Source: PCC-9228 sp964477525
GTDB lineage: Bacteria; Cyanobacteriota; Cyanobacteriia; Cyanobacteriales; PCC-9228
DNA: 17,373 bases
Direction of reading: 5' to 3'
NCBI GenBank assembly: GCA_964477525.1
Contig: CAYZHY010000077.1
Location: 1-17,373 of the forward strand
Part shown: positions 7,917 through 14,444 of the stretch, in pieces
Position numbering within the stretch: the first letter of the stretch is position 1
Layout of the letters: every line of letters starts with the position of its first letter
Program-made: the position numbers and the translations under genes
Notes under the pieces: generated by a model
Seen by the model: the letters and a program-made list of their open reading frames with translations, nothing else
What the model was told of the DNA's origin: nothing
Databases searched by the model: none

Positions 7917-9632
7917 ATGAACAAAAACCAACAACCTGACTCCCTATCGAACCAAGAACAAACGTTGCCCAGCGTTCGACCCTACGGTGTGCAGCAAATT
8001 CACGGTCTTGCCAGTTTGGGAGACTACTTGCTGACACTCGATCCGGCGCGGGGATATCTGCTAGCTGTCCATCCTACCAGCAACAATACGATTGTACTCA
8101 ATCCCCATCAAACGGAGGAATTCCTCGGTGCCACCGATTTGGCATTGAGCGAAAATACGCTATGGTTTGCACGGGGAGACAGTATTTATGCTTGCGAGTT
8201 TTCTATTTCTGACTCCCAACTTTGGACCCTGGAACTCTCAACGCCACAACCCTTTGCGGCTGTGCGCTACACTGTTAACGGCGTGGCTGTCCAAGGACAG
8301 GTAGTTTACGTCTGTTGCGAACGCGCTGGGTATATTCTGGTTTTCCATCAGCAAACTGGGGAAGAAATTACCCGCTTTTACGCACCAGGTGTCGGTGTAG
8401 AAACTTTGCTGGCCAAAGAAGAACAACTGTGGGTTGCCGATGCCGTCGAACAAATGGTGTACTGTTTGGACCGCGCTACGGGAGAACTGCAATATAGCAT
8501 TCTAACCCCATTCGAACATCCTACGGGGTTGACGTTTTTTTCACATCCCCATAGCGAAAAAGAAATTTTGTACGTTGCCTACGCTAGCGAAGAACCCTAC
8601 GTTCGCGACGATCCCAATGCTGCCAATCCCTACCAACTAACATTTCGCGATCGCACTTTTATCCATCCCCTCTCTTTCACCTGCAACCCCTCCCAACGCT
8701 ACACCTTATCCAATGGATATCTTATAGAAATGTCTTATGTCGAGGAACTAGCGCCGCTAGACCCGGTGGATTTGCAAGATTTGGAGTGGCGCATTGCTTT
8801 ACCCACCGATACCCAACGCCAAAAAGTAATTTCTGTAGAATCCATTGGCATGACCTTCACCGAAGAAATTCAACAGGGGTCGCGGGTGGCTGTTTTTCGC
8901 TTCGACCACCTGCAACCAAACGAGGCACGGATTTTTGGTTGGAAAGTCCTGTTGGAAGTATATAGCATTAAATATTATCTGGCACCTCCCGATATTGAAG
9001 ACTCTCCTAAATTACCGCCAGAACTTGCCAATGCCTATTTGGTGGATAACGATAATTTAAGCATGGATGCGGATATTGTACGTCGCGCGGCCAAAAATGC
9101 TATAGGCGATGAAACAAACCTTCTTCGCCAGGTTCTCAGTATCCGCGATTATGTCTACGAAAGGTTGGGATATCGCGTAACCGTACAAATCGAATCTCCA
9201 GACCGGGTTTTGGAACGTGGCGTGGGTTCCTGCGGCGAATACGTGGGGGTTTTGCTGGCGCTGATGCGTTTAAATGGCATTGCCTGTCGTACGGTGGGTC
9301 GTTACAAATGTCCTCCTTATGCCGAACGTCAAGGGATTCCGTTAGAACCAGATTTCAATCACGTTTGGCTGGAGTTTTACGTACCCGGTTACGGTTGGAT
9401 TCCTATGGAGTCAAATCCCGATAATTTGGAAGACCGACGCATCAAGCCGACGCGCTTTTTTATGGGATTGGCTTGGTATCATATTGAAATTGGTAAGGGT
9501 ACGAAGTTCGAACAGATACGTATTAAAGGAGAACCTGTAAGCAAGGAACAGCTTGCATTGGGAGATTTGGCGATTAATCACGTTCGCTTTCAAATTTTAC
9601 AGGAAATTAACAGCGATCGCGCTTTCCAGTAG
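7917..9632 (+). CDS. Transglutaminase-like protein with N-terminal propeller-like region
   Basis: A 571-aa protein from the ATG at 7917, chosen because AGATAGG lies 6 nt upstream; an in-frame TTG at 7890 would add 9 residues. Residues about 20-215 contain repeated beta-strand units (LASLGDYLLTLDP, TLWFARGDSIYACEF, VVYVCCERAGYILVFHQQTG, QLWVADAVEQMVYCLDRATG), like blades of an NHL/PQQ-type propeller. The C-terminal third is a transglutaminase core. GVGSCGEYVGV carries the Cys (C439), FNHVWLEFYVPGYGWIP the His (H482). The usual third-residue motif WxPxD reads WIPMESN, with Glu498 where Asp is typical. No signal peptide or membrane segment is seen, so it is probably cytoplasmic. Bacterial members of this fold are often Cys proteases or amidases rather than cross-linkers. 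It lies 196 bp after the TPS-CHAT gene on the same strand; a functional link is possible but not shown. Confidence 0.8.
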   Translation: MNKNQQPDSLSNQEQTLPSVRPYGVQQIHGLASLGDYLLTLDPARGYLLAVHPTSNNTIVLNPHQTEEFLGATDLALSENTLWFARGDSIYACEFSISDSQLWTLELSTPQPFAAVRYTVNGVAVQGQVVYVCCERAGYILVFHQQTGEEITRFYAPGVGVETLLAKEEQLWVADAVEQMVYCLDRATGELQYSILTPFEHPTGLTFFSHPHSEKEILYVAYASEEPYVRDDPNAANPYQLTFRDRTFIHPLSFTCNPSQRYTLSNGYLIEMSYVEELAPLDPVDLQDLEWRIALPTDTQRQKVISVESIGMTFTEEIQQGSRVAVFRFDHLQPNEARIFGWKVLLEVYSIKYYLAPPDIEDSPKLPPELANAYLVDNDNLSMDADIVRRAAKNAIGDETNLLRQVLSIRDYVYERLGYRVTVQIESPDRVLERGVGSCGEYVGVLLALMRLNGIACRTVGRYKCPPYAERQGIPLEPDFNHVWLEFYVPGYGWIPMESNPDNLEDRRIKPTRFFMGLAWYHIEIGKGTKFEQIRIKGEPVSKEQLALGDLAINHVRFQILQEINSDRAFQ

Positions 9633-9653
9633 GGCGCACTTCGCGAAGCGCCC
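9632..9653 (+). terminator. GC-rich hairpin directly after the transglutaminase-like gene
   Basis: GGGCGCACTTCGCGAAGCGC followed by CC overlaps the last base of the stop codon. CTTCG pairs with CGAAG and GGGCG with CGCCC, leaving a 2-nt CA bulge. There is no clean T-run after it (CTGCTTTCATAAATTCTT), so it may stabilise the 3' end or be a dispersed palindromic repeat rather than a strong intrinsic terminator. Similar TTCGCGAA-centred palindromes are common in cyanobacterial intergenic DNA. Confidence 0.45.
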
Positions 9654-9692
9654 CTGCTTTCATAAATTCTTGCTCCCAATAATATCTTATAA

Positions 9693-9733
9693 CCCCCTTT
9701 TTTTAGGCTTGCCCTGAGCTTGCCGAAGGGGGG
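9693..9733. repeat. Composite intergenic palindromic repeat
   Basis: The outer arms are CCCCCTT (9693-9699) and AAGGGGGG (9726-9733). Within them is GCCCTGAGCTTGCCGAAGGG (9711-9730), which I recognise from memory as a repeat dispersed in many bacterial and cyanobacterial genomes (reverse complement CCCTTCGGCAAGCTCAGGGC). The right outer arm is shared with the inner repeat, so one may have formed around the other. Copy number cannot be seen from this window. Confidence 0.5.
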
Positions 9734-9807
9734 TCAGCAGAATCAAAGGCGATCGCTATTTCCAACCAGAACAAAGTAAGGCAGCTTCTCTGGAATATCC
9801 TTTTCCA

Positions 9808-9920
9808 TGGAGCTATATAGCAATTTCAAACCAAATGCCAACGGTTGAACCACGGAAAGACGAACGGTTCCCCCTCACCTGTGAAGGTTCACAATTTGCA
9901 TGAAATCGCTATAGTTGGAG
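9808..9920. mobile_element. MITE-like inverted-repeat element with possible 5-bp target duplication
   Basis: TATAGCAATTTCA (9816-9828) and TGAAATCGCTATA (9901-9913) are inverted copies with one mismatch. Just outside, TGGAG occurs at 9808-9812 and again at 9916-9920 as a direct repeat, which would leave an element of about 103 bp (9813-9915). The inside has no ORF. It contains AACGGTT twice and a perfect short hairpin TGTGAAGGTTCACA (9880-9893). Size, inverted ends and flanking duplication fit a non-autonomous element, but a single copy proves nothing. Confidence 0.4.
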
Positions 9921-10208
9921 AGTTTTTTAATTAGTAGAAGGAAATTGTACCTCAACAATCCCTATTTCAGGTTAAGAAACGCTATATTTACAATAAATTT
10001 ACAATGTTATTGCTCGAATAATTTTTGAATTTATTTTTTTAAATAGCTATTCGCTACTATACAAACAACATTTTACAATTTAACGCTAGCTGTATATATG
10101 ATACTTCCTACTACTTCGCTTCAAATTGTGATGTAAATCATATAGAGTACGTAAGCAATTCTACGGAAAACTAAACAAAAACAATAAAAAATAAATACAG
10201 AATTTAAC
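9921..10208. other. AT-rich noncoding stretch
   Basis: About 290 bp, strongly AT-rich, with stops in every frame at short intervals. Apart from the CRP-like palindrome at 10127-10142 I see no gene, RNA fold or repeat that I can support. It probably belongs to the upstream control region of the transcript starting near 10250. Confidence 0.5.
10127..10142. promoter_or_regulatory. CRP-family-like palindrome
   Basis: TGTGA-TGTAAA-TCATA fits the CRP/SyCRP1 consensus TGTGA-N6-TCACA in nine of ten positions, within the AT-rich context AAATTGTGATGTAAATCATA. It lies about 75 bp upstream of the -35 box at 10217, compatible with activation from a distance. NtcA (GTA-N8-TAC) does not fit. Such matches also arise by chance in AT-rich DNA. 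Confidence 0.3.
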
Positions 10209-10245
10209 GGATGACGTTGTCATCCTCACAATTGCATACTGTAAT
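10209..10245 (+). promoter_or_regulatory. Sigma-70-type promoter with a hairpin over its -35 box
   Basis: TTGTCA (10217-10222), 17 nt, then TGTAAT (10240-10245) gives five-of-six matches at both boxes with optimal spacing. Transcription would start near 10252. The perfect inverted repeat GGATGAC-GTT-GTCATCC (10209-10225) covers the -35 box, so a bound repressor would block it. The first intact gene downstream is the PEP-CTERM protein at 10698, which would have a leader of about 450 nt containing the coding remnant at 10273-10660. Confidence 0.42.
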
Positions 10246-10272
10246 CGAGATGAAGGAAAAGGGCGTATCTAG

Positions 10273-10660
10273 CTTGTCAACCTAAAAATTTTAGGGAGAC
10301 GAACAAACTTTCCAAACTCGCTACCAGCTTGGCTGGAACATCAAACAACCAAAATCGGGGTGCATATAAAAGATGCTAGAGAAGCTCAAACATGTGTTGT
10401 ACCTGTAAATTTCCTCGAAGTTCATGCATGGACTGGAGCGGTAACAGGTTCGACAAAAAACTCCAAAATATGGAAGGACGTATTCAACATTTTTGTGGTT
10501 CGTCAACCAGGAGCAAGCTAGATATTTGTTCAAGTTCTATGATTTTCCTTGGGGGGAAGAAAGCTATTGGGAGTACCATACGCTAGGGAAAGCCAACAAC
10601 TTATCGCAAAGCCAATCCAGAGACAAAAAAGGTAACAATGCAGCATTTTCCTTCCATACT
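10273..10660 (+). pseudogene. Frameshifted coding remnant, function not recognised
   Basis: Two overlapping open stretches in adjacent frames read like one broken protein. Frame 1 is open 10273-10518 and includes KIGVHIKDAREAQTCVVPVN and NSKIWKDVFNIF. Frame 2 is open 10445-10660 and includes TFLWFVNQEQARYLFKFYDF, PWGEESYWEYHTLGKANN. Joining them by a single frameshift between about 10445 and 10500 would give a protein of about 125 residues. Neither stretch has a good start: frame 1 has no ATG and only a GTG at 10360 late in it, and frame 2 has none with a ribosome site. I do not recognise a family. The alternative is chance open frames in noncoding DNA; the aromatic, mixed-charge composition of the frame-2 peptide argues mildly against that. 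An ATG-initiated third-frame ORF (10392-10586) reads less like protein. Confidence 0.33.
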
Positions 10661-10697
10661 TAACGAACAATTTTGAAGATTTTGAGGGAACCCAATT

Positions 10698-11510
10698 ATG
10701 AAACCTTTCTTACCAATTACTTTCGTTTCCCTATCCACAGTTGCTACGGCATCTAGCCTGCTACTGGCAGCACCTGCTCAAGCCTTTTCGTTTACCACCA
10801 ACTATACAGATACAGAATATGGCTCGAAAGGCGACATTACACTAGACTCCATTGACATGGAAGACGGCACCACCATTAATGATTTGTCTCTCATTAACAA
10901 TTCGGAAATTGTCAATAACGAGGAATATACAGGAGGAAACTCAGGAGCAGCTAGTACCGATAAAGGCGATAATGTCGATATGGGGACTAGCATCGAAGAT
11001 CCCACAGACCAGCAACTAGTAAACAACTTAAACAACCGAAACCTCAACAACATCATCGACACCGAGGACGATGGTAGATTTCAAATTGACATGTTTTTCG
11101 ACAATCCCATTGACAATCTCTTAATGTGGGAACGGGGTATGAACAGTGCCTTAGCCGTTCAAGCATTAAACGACAATGGAGAACTGACAGGCAACAAAAC
11201 CACCGTTGATTTTCGCGATTTAGGTGACGAATACTCTGCTGGATACAGCATCAATACCCAAGAAATTGGTGGTGCGCAAGAAGTTGGTTCTTACGGTCTG
11301 ACCATGGCAGACTTGGGTGTTGAGGAGCGCTCCATCAATGGCTTCCGCTTCTTTAGCGAATCTAGCTTTAACGGTCCCGACTGGAAGATAGCTGGTACCA
11401 ACGCTAACAGAACTTCTCTTCAAGCCGATGTACCCGAACCTTCTAGCTTGCTAGGTTTGCTTGGTATTGGTTCTTTAGGGTTGCTCGGCTGGCGCCGCCG
11501 TCAAAGCTAA
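10698..11510 (+). CDS. PEP-CTERM sorting-domain surface protein (XDP2-like)
   Basis: A 270-aa secreted protein. The signal peptide is about 1-29 (hydrophobic core SSLLLAAPAQA, cleavage after AQA). The mature part is acidic and Asn/Asp-rich, with a segment FDNPIDNLLMWERGMNSALA (about 135-155). The C-terminus is a textbook exosortase sorting signal: VPEPSS at 245-250, the hydrophobic run LLGLLGIGSLGLLGW, and RRRQS at the end. Exosortase recognition of PEP-CTERM leads to cleavage and surface or extracellular-matrix delivery; no exosortase gene is in the window. From memory the mature part resembles the family NCBI calls exosortase-dependent surface protein XDP2, which I cannot verify here. The ATG has GAGGG at 10684-10688, 9 nt upstream. 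It is followed by two terminator-like hairpins, so it is probably monocistronic. Confidence 0.87.
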   Translation: MKPFLPITFVSLSTVATASSLLLAAPAQAFSFTTNYTDTEYGSKGDITLDSIDMEDGTTINDLSLINNSEIVNNEEYTGGNSGAASTDKGDNVDMGTSIEDPTDQQLVNNLNNRNLNNIIDTEDDGRFQIDMFFDNPIDNLLMWERGMNSALAVQALNDNGELTGNKTTVDFRDLGDEYSAGYSINTQEIGGAQEVGSYGLTMADLGVEERSINGFRFFSESSFNGPDWKIAGTNANRTSLQADVPEPSSLLGLLGIGSLGLLGWRRRQS

Positions 11511-11557
11511 ACAGTGCCATTGAAGTTGATTCCTGTCATCTTGGTCAATAAAAAATA

Positions 11558-11602
11558 GAAAGCTAACAACGGAATTGGTTCTTTGTACCGTTGTTGGCTT
11601 TC
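11558..11602. terminator. Long hairpin between convergent genes
   Basis: GAAAGCTAACAACGG (11558-11572) pairs with CCGTTGTTGGCTTTC (11588-11602), 14 of 15 bases, around a 15-nt loop. Read on the minus strand, the stem is followed by TATTTTTTATTG, a good U-tract, so it may serve as a terminator for the accA-side transcript. On the plus strand it would be the first structure after the PEP-CTERM gene. Confidence 0.6.
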
Positions 11603-11637
11603 TGCAAAACGAAAACCTGGTTCGATCGATTTTGAAA

Positions 11638-11690
11638 AAGAGGAGATACAGTACGACCAATTTTGTACGTATCTTCTTTTTTTTTATTTT
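11638..11690 (+). terminator. Rho-independent terminator, probably bidirectional
   Basis: AAGAGGAGATACAGTAC (11638-11654) pairs with GTACGTATCTTCTTTTT (from 11665), with one bulged A, some G-U pairs and a loop of about 10 nt. A run of T follows immediately (CTTTTTTTTTATTTT to 11690). It suits the end of the PEP-CTERM transcript. In reverse the stem is followed by CTTTTTC, so it may also stop the opposing transcript ending at 11746. Confidence 0.65.
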
Positions 11691-11745
11691 AGAAACAAAT
11701 TTTTCATGGTGCCAACAGAGTCCAGAGGAAGATTGCCTGTCGCAT

Positions 11746-12033
11746 TTACTTCACTAAAGAACTTTTCTCTTCATAATCGGGACAATTAATGGCTTTTTCC
11801 GACATGGCAATTTTGGGATGGACGGGGCATTTTAGGTGGGGATTGTCGGTAAAATACTTGCAGTAGGCACAAGGGATTTGATGCATGCGCTTGGCGCGGG
11901 AAAAGGTATCGGCAGCTGCAGCTGCTGTATTCCACAGAGCCAAAATCACCACCGACCAAGCCACAACCAAGCTAACCGGTCCCACAAAAGGCTGCAAGGC
12001 ACTCACAATTGAATCCAAAAAGTGGACAATCAT
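11746..12033 (-). CDS. Small membrane-anchored Cys-rich protein of unknown function
   Basis: A 95-aa protein. Residues about 16-37 form one transmembrane helix (VGPVSLVVAWSVVILALW), followed by an Ala-rich stretch and a basic segment (SRAKRMHQ). The C-terminal half has four Cys and a His in the pattern C55-x2-C58-x10-C69-x2-H72-x11-C84 (IPCAYCKYF ... LKCPVHP ... INCPDYE). That could bind a metal such as Zn or Fe, but no known family is assigned. I have an impression that similar short proteins occur in other cyanobacteria, unverified. The start codon (12033-12031) lies 2 nt after the accA stop (12038-12036), so translation is probably coupled to accA. Whether it has any role with acetyl-CoA carboxylase is open. 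Confidence 0.7.
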   Translation of the reverse strand: MIVHFLDSIVSALQPFVGPVSLVVAWSVVILALWNTAAAAADTFSRAKRMHQIPCAYCKYFTDNPHLKCPVHPKIAMSEKAINCPDYEEKSSLVK

Positions 12034-12035
12034 GG

Positions 12036-13016
12036 CTAGGCAGAGTAGGAAGTTTCTGCAAACTGACCGATGCGACGAAACTTTTGATACCGCAATTGGC
12101 GACGCTTGTCTCCAGAATAGGAACTCAGAAGTTCTAGATTGCGTATCAAGGCTTGCTTGAGGTTTTCCGCCGCTGGTAAAGGATGGTAGTGAGCGCCACC
12201 GGTAGGTTCGGAAACAATCTCATCGGCAATTCCCAGTTGCTTGAGGTCCCAGGAGGTAATTTTGAGCGCTTCCGCTGCTTGCGAGGATTTGCTGGAATCT
12301 TTCCAAAGAATCGCCGCACAGGCTTCTGGACTGGCTACAGTATAAACGGCGTGTTCGAACATGAGCAACCGATCGGCAACGCCAATGCCCAAAGCGCCGC
12401 CAGAACCGCCTTCCCCAATCACTGTAGAAATAATGGGTACGTCCAGACCAAACATTTCCCGTAGGTTATACGCGATCGCTTCTCCCTGGCCTAGATGTTC
12501 TGCTTCAATACCTGCCCAAGCCCCGGGAGTATCGATAAAGGTTAAAATGGGCATGCTAAAGCGATTGGCGTGTTCCATCAGCCGTATGGCTTTGCGGTAA
12601 CCGCCTGGGGAAGCCATGCCAAAGTTGCGGGCCACGTTATCTTTGGTATCTCGTCCTTTTTGATGTCCTAGCATGACCACCGAGCGATCCGCCAAACGTC
12701 CCAATCCCGCTACAATAGCTGGATCGTCCGATCCCCGGCGATCGCCATGCAGTTCGATCCATTCATCGGCGATGGTTTGAATGTAATCTAAGGTACTGGG
12801 ACGCCGGGGATGACGTGCTAGCTGCAGCCGCTGGGCAGGGGTTAAACTATCAAAAATCTCTCGACGCAGTTGTTCGGCACGGGTTTCTAACTGCTGTATT
12901 TGTTCCGACACATCGACACCATTTTCTGAAGCTAACTGTCGGATCTGGTCGATCCGGTTTTCTAGTTCTGCTAAAGGTTTTTCAAAATCTAATAAAAACG
13001 TTTTAGAATTTGCCAT
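12036..13016 (-). CDS. accA: Acetyl-CoA carboxylase carboxyltransferase subunit alpha
   Basis: A 326-aa protein, close to the usual length of AccA (319 in E. coli). With AccD it transfers the carboxyl group from biotin-carboxyl-carrier protein to acetyl-CoA, giving malonyl-CoA for fatty acid synthesis in the cytoplasm. Recognisable segments are the N-terminal helix region LDFEKPLAELENRIDQIRQL, then RPSTLDYI, ELHGDRRGSDDPAIVAGLG and the crotonase-fold core GMASPGGYRKAIRLMEHA, FIDTPGAWAGIEAEHLGQGE, VIGEGGSGGALGIGVADR and ASPEACAAILW. The ATG at 13016-13014 fits the family N-terminus, although no clear Shine-Dalgarno precedes it. It is followed after 2 nt by a small membrane protein. accB, accC and accD are not in the window. 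Confidence 0.95.
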   Translation of the reverse strand: MANSKTFLLDFEKPLAELENRIDQIRQLASENGVDVSEQIQQLETRAEQLRREIFDSLTPAQRLQLARHPRRPSTLDYIQTIADEWIELHGDRRGSDDPAIVAGLGRLADRSVVMLGHQKGRDTKDNVARNFGMASPGGYRKAIRLMEHANRFSMPILTFIDTPGAWAGIEAEHLGQGEAIAYNLREMFGLDVPIISTVIGEGGSGGALGIGVADRLLMFEHAVYTVASPEACAAILWKDSSKSSQAAEALKITSWDLKQLGIADEIVSEPTGGAHYHPLPAAENLKQALIRNLELLSSYSGDKRRQLRYQKFRRIGQFAETSYSA

Positions 13017-13060
13017 AGAGGGAAGGAGAATAGGAAATCAAAAGGTACGGAGGGAGATGG

Positions 13061-13087
13061 GAGGGGGAAGAGGGGGAAGAGGGGGAG
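13061..13087. repeat. Three tandem 9-bp copies in a polypurine tract
   Basis: GAGGGGGAA, GAGGGGGAA and GAGGGGGAG stand head to tail, inside a purine-only tract running from about 13048 to 13090. It is in the leader of accA (pyrimidine-rich in that transcript). Such tracts can slip in copy number or form triplex DNA; an effect on accA is only a possibility. Confidence 0.7.
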
Positions 13088-13132
13088 AAATATATAATAG
13101 TTGATATTCCCACGCTTAGATCCTCCCAAGAT

Positions 13133-13161
13133 CGGTATGCTTCCCCCCTCGGTACGCTCCC
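13133..13161. repeat. Short imperfect direct repeat between permease and accA
   Basis: CGGTATGCTTCCC (13133-13145) and CGGTACGCTCCC (13150-13161) are near-identical neighbours. They are followed by a small hairpin CCCACACTGGG and then GATTTTTATATTT. The tract separates the permease stop (13181) from accA. I see no clear promoter for accA in the 164-bp gap. Confidence 0.4.
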
Positions 13162-13180
13162 ACACTGGGGATTTTTATAT

Positions 13181-14197
13181 TTAACTCAAATATAAATTAA
13201 CACCTAACGCTAGCAAAAACGTTAGCTGGGCAGCTAGGAGGAACAGATAAGCAACGATGCGACTGCGGAACAATGACAGCATCAGCCCAATCCCTTTTAA
13301 ATCTACCATAGGACCAAAAACCAGAAAAGCCAAAAGCGAGCCGCTGGTAAAGGTGGAGGCAAAAGATAGGGCAAAAAAAGCATCTACTGTGGAACAGATG
13401 GAAACAACCGTTCCCAGCAATAGCATGGCGACAATGGAAGAAACGGGATTTTGTCCCAAACTCAAGATAATATCTCGGGGAACGGCAACTTGGACAAACG
13501 CCGCGATCGCGCTGCCAAGAATTAAAATCCCGCCCAACTCTCGCAATTCGCCAATGGTGTTTTCCCAAAATAACTGGGCCCGAGTGCCTGGTAAAGAACG
13601 CGCCGGCATGAATTGGTTGGTGGGTACAGCTGGGGTCGTTTCTCCCAACCAATACGTTCGGCGTTGTAACAAATTTGGAATTTGAGAATTGGAGGTTTTT
13701 CCGGCTACGATCGGTTTTTTTTGTTCGGTTTGATTTCGGTGTAACGTCCGAGCCACAGAGGGTTGTAGCAGCGGACGCAAATCTTTTTGGAAACTAAAAA
13801 TCGTGCCAATAACCGTGGCGATCGCTAAAGAAAATACCACCCGCAAGACCACAATTTGCGGCTGGTCGCGAAAAGCTACCCAAGTAGACCAAATGACAAT
13901 GGGATTCACCGTGGGAGCTGCTAGCAAAAATCCTATGGCAACGGAAGGGGAAATCCCTTGAGAAATCAGCCTTCTGGCTACAGGAACGTTGCCACATTCG
14001 CAAACGGGAAACAAAAAGCCAATGAGACTTCCAGCAAACGCGCCGAAAATTGGATTGCCGGGCAAGCTTTTGATGAGCTTCCGCTCTTCTACAAATATAA
14101 GTAGGAAACTAGACAGCAAAACCCCCAACAAAAGAAACGGAATTGCTTCTACTAGCAAGCTCAAAAAAATAGTGAAACCACGCGCTATTTGGTTCAT
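13181..14197 (-). CDS. ArsP/DUF318 (PF03773-type) membrane permease
   Basis: A 338-aa polytopic membrane protein with about eight hydrophobic helices in two halves. The halves are joined by a hydrophilic loop (about 138-215), long for this family. The first half carries PVCECGNVPVARRL (65-78), the family's Cys-pair signature, usually PVCxCGxxP (C66, C68). The second carries SICSTVDAFFALSFA (266-280), the matching pseudo-repeat motif. Members include ArsP, which exports trivalent organoarsenicals, and YraQ-like proteins of unknown substrate; the substrate here cannot be assigned. The ATG at 14197-14195 gives a complete first helix. It is on the same strand as pyrC-like (247 bp upstream) and accA (164 bp downstream), and the gaps suggest separate units. 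A palindrome sits 14 bp upstream of the start. Confidence 0.85.
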   Translation of the reverse strand: MNQIARGFTIFLSLLVEAIPFLLLGVLLSSFLLIFVEERKLIKSLPGNPIFGAFAGSLIGFLFPVCECGNVPVARRLISQGISPSVAIGFLLAAPTVNPIVIWSTWVAFRDQPQIVVLRVVFSLAIATVIGTIFSFQKDLRPLLQPSVARTLHRNQTEQKKPIVAGKTSNSQIPNLLQRRTYWLGETTPAVPTNQFMPARSLPGTRAQLFWENTIGELRELGGILILGSAIAAFVQVAVPRDIILSLGQNPVSSIVAMLLLGTVVSICSTVDAFFALSFASTFTSGSLLAFLVFGPMVDLKGIGLMLSLFRSRIVAYLFLLAAQLTFLLALGVNLYLS

Positions 14198-14210
14198 ATA
14201 GTGCTTTTAA

Positions 14211-14226
14211 CAATATGGGAATATTG
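14211..14226. promoter_or_regulatory. Palindrome just upstream of the permease gene
   Basis: CAATAT-GGGA-ATATTG is a perfect 6-bp inverted repeat 14 bp before the permease start codon, where a repressor would block transcription or the ribosome site. ArsR/SmtB regulators often control such permeases and bind AT-rich dyads, but no regulator gene is nearby and the match is not specific. In the rest of the 247-bp gap (14198-14444) I see nothing else I can support. Confidence 0.25.
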
Positions 14227-14444
14227 AAGATTGCTTGGGAAATCTCCAGCAGTTCGTTTCCCCCCCAGAAAATTTACAATCTCAACGAGAATGCTATAAG
14301 TGTTGCCGAGCAACTGTTGGTTGGCCTTGCCATCATAAAAGAGTCGTTCCAATTATCGTAGCAGCTGCCCTACCACCCGGGAAATCTTCAATTTCCACTA
14401 GAAACAATTGTAAGTGGCTAAACTTGGCCAGTTCCGTAGATCCC

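Noticed and set aside
9633..10697. CRISPR array, tRNA or rRNA in the long noncoding region
   Set aside because: No regularly spaced direct repeats and no cloverleaf or rRNA-like sequence found on either strand by eye.
13257..13685. 142-aa plus-strand ORF across the permease
   Set aside because: Antisense shadow of a membrane protein gene with clear family motifs on the minus strand.
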